A model generated the notes under the pieces. That model saw nothing but the letters and a program-made list of their open reading frames with translations. It did not search any database and was not told the origin of the DNA. Shown here piece after piece: positions 1 through 4,740 of a stretch of DNA of 5,427 bases. How positions within the stretch are numbered: the first letter of the stretch is position 1; each line of letters opens with the position of its first letter. A program made the position numbers and the translations under genes. Origin of the DNA: Methylovulum sp. (GTDB taxonomy: Bacteria; Pseudomonadota; Gammaproteobacteria; Methylococcales; Methylomonadaceae); contig JAQTNZ010000215.1 of the NCBI GenBank assembly GCA_028713595.1, positions 1-5,427 of the forward strand. The letters are read 5' to 3'.

Positions 1-144
1 AAAATCCTCAAGTTGCGCGGCACTCAGGCCATCCACACGGACATCGTGGTAACGGTACGGCTTTTGGTGCTGTTCTAGCCATTGCCGCGCTTTTTTGACA
101 GTTTGGCAGGTTGTGATGCCATATAAGGTAAATGTCGTCGTCAT
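1..144 (-). CDS. yffB: ArsC/Spx-like reductase, YffB type (5' part only)
   Basis: The 48 visible residues are the N-terminal part of an ArsC-family thioredoxin-fold protein; the rest lies beyond the left edge. The N-terminus reads [20 protein letters not shown], close to the E. coli YffB pattern (LYGIKNCDT-KKAR-WLE), followed by YHDVRVDGL, the usual second strand and loop. Cys13 is in the position of the active-site cysteine. Family members of about 115-120 residues resemble glutaredoxin-coupled arsenate reductases, but YffB proteins have no firmly established arsenate role, so a generic cytoplasmic thiol reductase is the safer call. The ATG at 144 is preceded by no good Shine-Dalgarno sequence and lies 7 bases after the stop of the upstream acidic-protein gene, so translational coupling is likely. 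In many gammaproteobacteria this gene neighbours dapE or dapD; that cannot be checked here. Confidence 0.87.
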   Translation of the reverse strand, partial: MTTTFTLYGITTCQTVKKARQWLEQHQKPYRYHDVRVDGLSAAQLEDF

Positions 145-151
145 GAAGCAA

Positions 152-394
152 TTAGAGCTGGCTGTTTAACAATTCGTCCAAGGTCGGCAATTCAGGGTCG
201 GCTTTGCAACGCACCTTATAAATGTCAATAAACTCCATAAATGCCTGCTCCAAATCTTCCAGAATATCTTCCTCGTTATCACGTTCATCTTCAGGGACAT
301 CATCGGATTCCAAGTATTCGCGTTGCAAGGCCACTTCGCTGTTCAAGGCAAGCGTGGCATAAATGACGGCGTTATTTGAGATAGAGTCGCTCAT
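152..394 (-). CDS. Small highly acidic conserved-looking protein, function unknown
   Basis: I do not recognise a family. The ATG at 394 gives 80 residues and is preceded by GGAG with a 9-base spacer, so I prefer it to the in-frame TTG at 427, which would add 11 residues. The protein is strikingly acidic: I count 22 Asp/Glu against 5 Lys/Arg. The acidic residues concentrate in the middle ([20 protein letters not shown]), followed by a probable amphipathic helix ([13 protein letters not shown]) and a tail ending [10 protein letters not shown]. There is no signal peptide or membrane segment, so it should be cytoplasmic; one cysteine is present. It lies 7 bases upstream of the yffB-like gene on the same strand, which suggests a two-gene transcript. 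A role as a small partner or adaptor of the reductase is possible but is only an inference from position. Confidence 0.75.
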   Translation of the reverse strand: MSDSISNNAVIYATLALNSEVALQREYLESDDVPEDERDNEEDILEDLEQAFMEFIDIYKVRCKADPELPTLDELLNSQL

Positions 395-466
395 AATCTT
401 TAGCTCCAAGGCTGGGGAAGTTATCAATTACATTAGTGTAGCGTAATTGGGCGTTTTTAGTATGAG

Positions 467-495
467 TTTATTGGGGCAAACCCAGCTATCGCCAA
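467..495 (-). promoter_or_regulatory. Possible promoter for the acidic-protein/yffB operon
   Basis: Read on the minus strand, TTGGCG (490-495) and AATAAA (467-472) are separated by 17 bases. Each hexamer matches the sigma70 consensus at four positions. The placement upstream of the ATG at 394 is sensible, but an AT-rich -10 match of this quality can occur by chance. Confidence 0.28.
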
Positions 496-577
496 GATTA
501 AAGGCTGCTGATTATGAGAATTGCCAGAAGAAAAACTGGCAGTTCTTAAGGGTAGGGGAGGCGTTAGCCAACTGCCA

Positions 578-595
578 AGCTGCCTGAAGGCGGCT
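578..595 (-). terminator. Hairpin just after the PilZ gene, possible terminator
   Basis: AGCTGCC (578-584) pairs with GGCGGCT (589-595) around a 4-base loop, giving seven pairs with one wobble. It starts 4 bases past the PilZ stop codon on the minus strand. The expected U-tract is poor (the following bases are TGGCAGTT), so this is either a weak intrinsic terminator or a 3'-end-protecting hairpin. Confidence 0.35.
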
Positions 596-599
596 GTTC

Positions 600-947
600 T
601 TATAATTTTAGCGCCGCCGCCAATTTACTGACAGATAGCTGGGTTTCTTCATCTGTTTCACTAAAACACACGCCGGCTCCAGCAGGAAAGATTTCATAGT
701 CGCGTTCCACCGCATAAATAATGTCGCATTTTAGCGACAGCAATTCATTGTTAAGCAATATCTTAAGGTTGCCTGTCCGGGTGATATAGGTGCGGCTAAA
801 TTCCGGTGTCGGTTTGGCCAAAAAAGCGCCGTTCAGGCTGATATTGGTGATTTTACCGGTGTATTCCTGGTCATCCAGGAAAAAAAAATACTCAAGATTA
901 ACGGGGAACCTTACATGGCTACGCCTGTTTTTCGCTAAATCAGTCAT
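600..947 (-). CDS. Single-domain PilZ protein (cyclic-di-GMP receptor type)
   Basis: This is a complete 115-residue cytoplasmic protein that is essentially one PilZ domain. Both signature motifs for binding cyclic-di-GMP are intact: RRSHVR at residues 8-13 (RRxxxR) and NISLNG at 35-40 (D/NxSxxG), and the spacing between them is normal. The rest fits the six-strand barrel, with a helical C-terminal tail (residues about 98-115). Free-standing PilZ proteins of this size act as adaptors that carry the second-messenger signal to motility, pilus or exopolysaccharide machinery; the partner cannot be deduced here. The ATG at 947 has AGGA 7 bases upstream, and a promoter-like pair lies at 995-1023. 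The gene seems monocistronic: a hairpin follows, then 170 bases before the next minus-strand gene. It is unrelated in strand to the SulP cluster. Confidence 0.9.
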   Translation of the reverse strand: MTDLAKNRRSHVRFPVNLEYFFFLDDQEYTGKITNISLNGAFLAKPTPEFSRTYITRTGNLKILLNNELLSLKCDIIYAVERDYEIFPAGAGVCFSETDEETQLSVSKLAAALKL

Positions 948-994
948 GGTTTTTCCTATGACAATATGGGTTTGAGAGATGTGTCGGGGTCAAA

Positions 995-1023
995 ATGATA
1001 CGCAATGCCCGTATATTAAGCAA
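995..1023 (-). promoter_or_regulatory. Sigma70-like promoter of the PilZ gene
   Basis: On the minus strand TTGCTT (1018-1023) and TATCAT (995-1000) are separated by exactly 17 bases. The -10 box matches TATAAT at five positions and the -35 box matches TTGACA at three. Predicted transcription would start near 987, giving a leader of about 40 bases before the ATG at 947. Confidence 0.5.
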
Positions 1024-1084
1024 TGGCGGCCAAAATACGACACTCTTTTTAATGCCTTGATTTTAAATAAAAAATATTCTTCAC

Positions 1085-1100
1085 AATGATTAATATCATT
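1085..1100. promoter_or_regulatory. AT-rich palindrome, possible operator
   Basis: AATGAT (1085-1090) and ATCATT (1095-1100) are perfect inverted half-sites around TAAT. The half-sites look like those of a Fur box (AATGAT-N-ATCATT), but the centre is 4 bases instead of 1, so a classical Fur site is not supported. It lies about 140 bases upstream of the PilZ start. Chance occurrence in an AT-rich stretch is possible. Confidence 0.25.
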
Positions 1101-1277
1101 ATAAATTAAATGGTTATAGTTTAGGGGCAGAAAATAAGTTGCGAAAAAACGGGTGACGCAACCAATCCCGCCATTGGATGCCACTAATACACATTCCGTG
1201 CCACACGGTTTAAGCAGAAAAAGTACATTAAAATTAATGGTTTTTATGTTTTCCCATGAACTATGGACTATAGATGA

Positions 1278-1427
1278 CCCTGCAAGTTTCACAGCATTAA
1301 TACCTTTTTTGCGGGGTTGCTGGTGCTGATGGGACTAGCGTTAAATTCGCCATCTCCGCATTTTATAAACCCTGACCCTGATGACCAGAAAAGCAAGGGG
1401 CCGGGGGCATTTTGGGTTAACGGTTGA
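1278..1427 (+). CDS. Possible small hydrophobic/exported peptide, start uncertain
   Basis: The frame open from 1278 to the TGA at 1425-1427 encodes a peptide with a hydrophobic stretch (INTFFAGLLVLMGLALN) followed by a polar, proline-rich tail (NPDPDDQKSKGPGAFWVNG). That resembles a signal peptide or single membrane span with a short exported tail. No ATG occurs before the middle of the hydrophobic part: the ATG at 1329 gives 32 residues, and the GTG at 1323, with GGGG 6 bases upstream, gives 34. Neither retains the full hydrophobic segment. It may be a gene that lost its start, a small gene with a rare start codon, or chance. I do not recognise homologues. It lies 168 bases upstream of the SulP gene on the same strand. 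Confidence 0.25.
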   Translation, partial: PCKFHSINTFFAGLLVLMGLALNSPSPHFINPDPDDQKSKGPGAFWVNG

Positions 1428-1450
1428 AATAAACCATGAACAGGTTGTTT

Positions 1451-1483
1451 TGCCCTTTTTATTTCTTGAAATAGGGATGGGCA
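1451..1483. other. Imperfect hairpin upstream of the SulP gene
   Basis: TGCCC (1451-1455) pairs with GGGCA (1479-1483) and ATTTC (1461-1465) pairs with GAAAT (1468-1472), with an internal loop between the two stems. An alternative pairing is CCCT plus ATTTC against GAAATAGGG with four bulged T's. It may end a transcript from the small reading frame before it, but no U-tract follows. A regulatory role is speculative. Confidence 0.25.
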
Positions 1484-1521
1484 TTGCGGTAAATGTTTAA
1501 AAAAATAACTAAATCAAACGG

Positions 1522-1550
1522 TTGAAAATAATAATAAACTGGCATAGTAA
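1522..1550 (+). promoter_or_regulatory. Possible promoter of the SulP gene
   Basis: TTGAAA (1522-1527, four matches to TTGACA) is followed after 17 bases by TAGTAA (1545-1550, three matches to TATAAT), in a very AT-rich stretch. Predicted transcription would begin about 40 bases before the ATG at 1596. The -35 box lies in an 11-base word (AACGGTTGAAA, 1517-1527) that also occurs at 1419-1429. Confidence 0.35.
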
Positions 1551-1595
1551 TCGCTTAAGCCATTCTTAGGATCCGATTAATATGAGGAAATAATT

Positions 1596-3257
1596 ATGAG
1601 TGAAGTGAATTATTCAGTTTTGCCCAAAACCGGCTTGGCCGGATTGAAAGAAAACTGGCGCAGTGACCTGTTGTCGGGTTTTTTGGTGTTCTTGATTGCC
1701 ATGCCTTTGTGCCTGGGCATTTCTATGGCTTCCGGTTTTCCGCCATCAGCGGGGCTTATCACGGCGGTGATCGGAGGCATACTGGTTTCGCGTATCAGCG
1801 GCTCGTTTGTCACCATTAACGGCCCTGCGGCCGGTTTGATTGTGGTGGTGTTGGGCGCGGTGCAATCGTTAGGCGATGGCGATGCGATGGCGGGTTATCG
1901 CTACACTTTGGCGGCAATCGTGGTCGCCAGCGCTTTCCAAATCCTGATGGGTTATTTTAAGGCGGGCCGCTTAAGCTCATTTTTCCCCGCTTCCGTTGTC
2001 CACGGCATGTTGGCGGCCATCGGCATCATTATCATGGCGAAACAAATCCATACAGTAGTCGGTAATGCGCCCGAAAAAGGCAGCAGCCTGATTTCAACCA
2101 TTGCCCAGGTTCCGCATAGCTTGATGAATATGAACCATGAAATAGCCATTATCGGCTTTTCGGGATTGGCTATCCTGATCCTTTGGACAATCGTGAAAAA
2201 CAAGCATTTGAAAATGATCCCCGCACCACTGATTGTGGTGTTGGTGGGCATTGGCTTCGGCAAGTTTTTTGACCTGGACCATGAGCATGTTTATTTGTTT
2301 TTGCCGGATGCGACCTTTTTACAGCATCATGAAGAGACGGTCGGGCCGAAATTTTTGGTCACCATTTCTGACAACTTCATGTCCGCCTTTTACTTCCCTG
2401 ACTTTTCAAAAGTAGCGACAGTGGAGTTTTGGGAAGCGGTGGTGAGCATCTGTTTGGTGGGCAGCTTAGAAAGCTTGTTAAGCGCGATGGCGGTGGACAA
2501 ACTGGACCCTTATAAACGTCAAACCAATTTGGATAAGGATTTGATGGCGGTAGGGGTAGGTAATTTGGCATCCGGTTTAATCGGTGGTTTACCGATGATT
2601 GCCGAGATCGTCCGCAGTTCCGCCAACGTCAATAACGGGGCCAAAACCGCTTGGGCGAACTTTTTCCACGGCATGTTCTTATTGATGTTTGTCGCGTTTT
2701 TCCCGCGCCTGATCCACAGCATTCCCTTGGCGGCGTTGGCATCGTTATTGGTGTTCACCGGTTTCCGTTTGGCTTCACCCAAAGAATTCGGCAAAGTGTT
2801 AGGTTTGGGTAAAGAGCAATTCTTTTTGTTTGTTGTCACCATTATCGGTGTCATCGCCACCGACCTGTTGATCGGGGTTGCCATAGGCATTGCCGTCAAG
2901 TTATTGATTCATATTGGCCGTGGCGTTAAGCTGAACAACTTGTTCAAAATCAATTTTGAAATCCAGCAACCCGATAACAACACCGTTTTGGTAAAAATCA
3001 GCGGTGCGGCCATTTTCTCCAACTTTATGGCCTTAAAAGATGCGATGGCGGCGGTAGCATTAGGCAAGACCGTCATTTTTCAATTGAACGATGCTTATTT
3101 GCTCGACCATAGCGTGATGGAATACATGCACCATTTCCAGCATGATTATGAAGCGCAAGGCGGAAAATGTGAATTTTACGGCTTGGAATACCACGAGGCT
3201 TACTCAAATCATCCATTGGCCGCACGTAAGCATAAAATGCTCTCTAGCTATAACTAA
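1596..3257 (+). CDS. SulP/SLC26-family inorganic anion transporter with short STAS domain
   Basis: This complete 553-residue inner-membrane protein has about 12 hydrophobic segments between residues 26 and 438, then a cytoplasmic STAS domain at about 450-545. SulP hallmarks are the TM3 motif NGPAAG (75-80), ESLLSAMAVD (292-301), GNLASGLIGGLPM (322-334) and RSSANVNNGAKT (340-351). Family members exchange or symport sulfate, bicarbonate, chloride or related anions, usually proton- or sodium-coupled. Sequence alone does not fix the substrate. This compact type, whose STAS ends in HPLAARK, is often annotated near carbonic anhydrases, so bicarbonate uptake is possible. The STAS domain has LLDHSVMEYM (502-511) where phosphorylatable STAS proteins have a D-S-S-G-type loop, so phospho-switching is doubtful. 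AGGA lies 7 bases before the ATG. It heads a likely three-gene plus-strand cluster; the next gene starts 170 bases later, past two hairpins. Confidence 0.93.
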   Translation: MSEVNYSVLPKTGLAGLKENWRSDLLSGFLVFLIAMPLCLGISMASGFPPSAGLITAVIGGILVSRISGSFVTINGPAAGLIVVVLGAVQSLGDGDAMAGYRYTLAAIVVASAFQILMGYFKAGRLSSFFPASVVHGMLAAIGIIIMAKQIHTVVGNAPEKGSSLISTIAQVPHSLMNMNHEIAIIGFSGLAILILWTIVKNKHLKMIPAPLIVVLVGIGFGKFFDLDHEHVYLFLPDATFLQHHEETVGPKFLVTISDNFMSAFYFPDFSKVATVEFWEAVVSICLVGSLESLLSAMAVDKLDPYKRQTNLDKDLMAVGVGNLASGLIGGLPMIAEIVRSSANVNNGAKTAWANFFHGMFLLMFVAFFPRLIHSIPLAALASLLVFTGFRLASPKEFGKVLGLGKEQFFLFVVTIIGVIATDLLIGVAIGIAVKLLIHIGRGVKLNNLFKINFEIQQPDNNTVLVKISGAAIFSNFMALKDAMAAVALGKTVIFQLNDAYLLDHSVMEYMHHFQHDYEAQGGKCEFYGLEYHEAYSNHPLAARKHKMLSSYN

Positions 3258-3273
3258 AAATCGTGTCCCTTGG

Positions 3274-3297
3274 GCGTGGGTGGTAAGCCACCCACGC
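3274..3297. terminator. Strong GC-rich hairpin after the SulP gene
   Basis: GCGTGGGTGG (3274-3283) and CCACCCACGC (3288-3297) form a perfect 10-bp stem with the loop TAAG. It begins 16 bases after the stop codon. No U-tract follows (TGACAACCCC), so it does not fit a standard intrinsic terminator. It may stop or slow polymerase, protect the SulP mRNA 3' end, or be a REP-like repeat. Confidence 0.45.
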
Positions 3298-3329
3298 TGA
3301 CAACCCCTTACCGCCTTTTGGTCGCCCGC

Positions 3330-3352
3330 CCCGATACGACTTTAGTATCGGG
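3330..3352. repeat. Second hairpin in the SulP-DUF2490 gap
   Basis: CCCGATAC (3330-3337) and GTATCGGG (3345-3352) form a perfect 8-bp stem around the 7-base loop GACTTTA. Only a weak T-containing stretch (ATAGCCTTT) follows. Together with the hairpin at 3274-3297, this makes the 170-base gap densely structured. A leader-side control element for the next gene, or a dispersed repeat, are both possible. Confidence 0.4.
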
Positions 3353-3427
3353 ATAGCCTTTGGCTTGCTTACGGCTTTTCCAAAAATCAAATCACTTACG
3401 CGACTATCAGCGAATTAGGTATACACT

Positions 3428-4147
3428 ATGAAAACATTAACAGCATTAGCCACGGCCCTATGCTTAGGCACGGCGGCTTTAGCCTCAGTGGCGGCTAACG
3501 CAGCCCCCCCGCCCAACTTTGTTGAAGATGATGGCAGCTGGCTGCAAATGGTCGGCGAAGGTAGCTTAAAAGTATTAGACCCAAAATTGGAAAAAACCCG
3601 TATCTGGCTAGAAACGCAATCACGGTATGACGGTGACTTTAGCCATTGGTATCAAGGCATGATGCGGGCGGCCATCGGTTATTCATTGACTGACCGTCTG
3701 ACCGTTTGGGCAGGTTACACCTGGTTGCCCACCCAAAATATTGGTAAGAGTTTTGTGTCCCAACAAGATGTCTGGCCGGGCTTGCGTTATGTGTTGCCGA
3801 CCAGCTTGGGTACCTTGTCATTAAGGACGCTGATTGAAAGCAATTTCTTGCAAGACAGCAATGTCCGGGTACGCCCACGGCAAATGGTGCGCTTTATGCA
3901 CCCGCTGGCAGCTGAGCCGCGTTTGAGCCTGATTGCTTGGGATGAGTTTTTTATCCGCCTGAACGACACCCCTTACGGGGGGCAGGCCGGATTTGACCAA
4001 AACCGTGCGTTTGCCGGTTTGGGTTGGTCGTTTAACAAAAATGTCCGCACCGAATTGGGTTATATGAACCAATATGTGGATAACCTCACCCACACCAGCG
4101 ACACCATGCGGCATTTGATTATGGGCTCGGTGTTCATCAACTTTTAA
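3428..4147 (+). CDS. DUF2490-type outer-membrane beta-barrel protein
   Basis: This is a complete 239-residue precursor. Residues 1-25 are a typical Sec signal peptide: Lys2, then a hydrophobic Ala/Leu core, with an ANA cleavage site at 23-25. The mature part has many short alternating strands rich in aromatics and ends in Phe (FINF), as expected for barrels inserted by the BAM machinery. DUF2490-like landmarks are WLETQSRY near 60-67, GYTWLP (96-101), WDEFF (171-175), QNRAFAGLGW (191-200) and ELGYMNQY (209-216). The family's function is unknown; a structural or pore role in the outer membrane is an inference. AGG lies 8 bases before the ATG, a weak ribosome-binding site. It follows the SulP gene on the same strand, and a small membrane protein gene follows after 54 bases, so the trio may act together across the envelope. 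Confidence 0.82.
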   Translation: MKTLTALATALCLGTAALASVAANAAPPPNFVEDDGSWLQMVGEGSLKVLDPKLEKTRIWLETQSRYDGDFSHWYQGMMRAAIGYSLTDRLTVWAGYTWLPTQNIGKSFVSQQDVWPGLRYVLPTSLGTLSLRTLIESNFLQDSNVRVRPRQMVRFMHPLAAEPRLSLIAWDEFFIRLNDTPYGGQAGFDQNRAFAGLGWSFNKNVRTELGYMNQYVDNLTHTSDTMRHLIMGSVFINF

Positions 4148-4160
4148 CGCGGTTTAATGC

Positions 4161-4182
4161 CGGCACGGACACGGCACGGACA
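4161..4182 (+). repeat. 11-bp perfect tandem duplication
   Basis: CGGCACGGACA occurs twice back to back (4161-4171 and 4172-4182) in the gap between the DUF2490 gene and the small membrane-protein gene. It is probably a replication-slippage duplication and ends 8 bases before the GGAG ribosome-binding site of the next gene. Confidence 0.8.
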
Positions 4183-4201
4183 AAGCTTATGGAGACCTGT
4201 C

Positions 4202-4351
4202 ATGCGTAGCCTTTGTTTTTTGGCGCTGTTTGTCATCACGCTTCTTGAAATCGGCCCGATACCCATTACCGGCGTGTTGCTGATGTGGGTGGTGCTGTTC
4301 CGTCCGGCCTGGTTTTATGAACTGGTGCAAAAAATCTACGACAAGAAATAA
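4202..4351 (+). CDS. Small (49-residue) inner-membrane protein, function unknown
   Basis: I chose the ATG at 4202 because GGAG (4191-4194) lies 7 bases upstream. The in-frame ATG at 4157 would add 15 polar, arginine-containing residues, has no ribosome-binding site and covers the tandem duplication. The peptide begins MRSLCFLALF, has a long hydrophobic stretch (residues about 4-33) interrupted by EIGPIPITG, and ends in a basic tail, YELVQKIYDKK. That suggests one long or two short membrane spans with a positively charged cytoplasmic end. It is probably the third gene of the SulP-DUF2490 cluster, and a small subunit or regulator of the transporter is a fair guess, but no family is recognised. 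Its TAA stop codon (4349-4351) directly abuts a palindromic mobile-type element and seems to be that element's target-site copy. Confidence 0.7.
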   Translation: MRSLCFLALFVITLLEIGPIPITGVLLMWVVLFRPAWFYELVQKIYDKK

Positions 4352-4504
4352 GGAACGTGCATAAAATAATCTCGGCATAATCATTATCGTAAAGCGGCTT
4401 CCTCTTTGGAGCTTAGGTCTCTTGCCCGCAAGGGGCGGGCAAGAGACCTAAGCTCTAAGCCTCGTACCCTTTAGCGTTTGCCTGAGTTATTTTATGCACA
4501 TTCC
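4352..4504. mobile_element. 153-bp MITE-like palindromic element flanked by TAA
   Basis: The ends are inverted repeats of 18 bases with one mismatch: 4352-4369 (GGAACGTGCATAAAATAA) and the complement of 4487-4504 (GGAATGTGCATAAAATAA). Similarity continues inward with small gaps (CTC-GGCA against CTCAGGCA, and CGTAAAG against CGCTAAAG). The centre is a perfect 21-bp stem. TAA lies directly outside both ends (4349-4351 and 4505-4507), consistent with a 3-bp target duplication. The element has no coding capacity, as expected for a miniature element moved in trans by a full insertion sequence. A 3-bp T-N-A duplication is known for some IS5-family groups, but the parent element is not identified here. 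The insertion leaves the upstream gene's stop codon in place. Confidence 0.68.
4409..4455. repeat. Perfect 21-bp inverted repeat at the core of the MITE-like element
   Basis: The left arm 4409-4429 (GAGCTTAGG...GCCCGC) is fully complementary to the right arm 4435-4455, with the 5-base loop AAGGG. Two wobbles and two A-T pairs extend the stem slightly outward. In RNA this would be a very stable hairpin directly downstream of the small membrane-protein gene. No U-tract follows on the plus strand, so its termination strength is uncertain. Confidence 0.85.
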
Positions 4505-4740
4505 TAAGCCTAACCGTGTCCTGATACCGTCTCAGGCCGCGCCCATACCACCGTCAACAAAAACGCCATACCCCCCCCGCCATCGCCCTGTCATCAGTGG
4601 CATCAAAACCAGCCACGATAGTTATCTTTTGTTGGCTTGATTACATTTTTCAATATCGCAAAAATGACTGCGTAATATCAGCTTACAGTTCAGAAATTCA
4701 ATACGGAATCGGGCCTGCCTTATCGGGAAGTTCCCAGGTA
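4505..4740. other. Degenerate stretch between the palindromic element and the transposase remnant
   Basis: I see no recognisable gene. There is a run of eight C's at 4571-4578 and a weak 5-bp inverted repeat, CCTGA (4520-4524) / TCAGG (4532-4536). The plus-strand frame open from 4597 continues into the transposase-like part, but residues 1-46 of that frame match nothing I know. This is most likely decayed sequence, perhaps the eroded middle of the same insertion sequence. Confidence 0.45.

Larger units (their letters stand above)
428..599. other. Intergenic region between the PilZ gene and the acidic-protein gene
   Basis: No convincing gene lies here. Besides the possible promoter at 467-495, it contains a 6-bp inverted repeat, TGCCAG (522-527) and CTGGCA (536-541), with an 8-base A-rich loop. 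No T-run follows on either strand, so a terminator role is weak. A second hairpin next to the PilZ stop codon is listed separately. Confidence 0.5.
948..1595. other. Long divergent intergenic region (648 bases)
   Basis: This region separates the minus-strand PilZ gene from the plus-strand SulP gene. It contains the PilZ promoter, an AT-rich stretch around 1060-1130 with a palindrome at 1085-1100, a weak inverted repeat GTTGCG (1138-1143) / CGCAAC (1157-1162), a possible short gene at 1278-1427, an imperfect hairpin at 1451-1483 and the likely SulP promoter at 1522-1550. A 100-codon open frame on the minus strand (990-1292) looks spurious. The length suggests regulation or decayed sequence. 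Confidence 0.6.

Noticed and set aside
579..594. Resemblance of GCCTGAA to part of a Neisseriaceae DNA uptake sequence
   Set aside because: The match is short, occurs as part of a hairpin, is not repeated in the window, and the rest of the sequence does not suggest Neisseriaceae.
1138..1162. GTTGCG / CGCAAC inverted repeat as a terminator
   Set aside because: It has only six pairs with a 13-base loop and no following T-run at the right place, and no gene ends nearby.
990..1292. A 100-codon minus-strand open frame upstream of the PilZ gene
   Set aside because: It begins with GTG without a good ribosome-binding site, its translation is rich in Cys, Phe and Tyr with no domain pattern, and its end overlaps the well-formed PilZ promoter at 995-1023. 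AT-rich intergenic DNA explains it.
1952..2899. Several minus-strand open frames inside the SulP gene
   Set aside because: They are antisense shadows of a well-conserved transporter gene and show no coherent protein features.
3639..4114. Minus-strand open frames inside the DUF2490 gene
   Set aside because: They are shadows of the sense frame, which has a signal peptide and a beta-barrel pattern.
4352..4504. Palindromic element as a CRISPR repeat or attenuator/terminator only
   Set aside because: There is one unit with no spacer array, and the terminal inverted repeats plus flanking TAA copies fit a mobile element better. A secondary terminator effect remains possible.
4571..4578. Run of eight C's as a phase-variation tract
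   Set aside because: It lies in no recognisable gene on either strand and not between promoter boxes, so there is nothing for slippage to switch.
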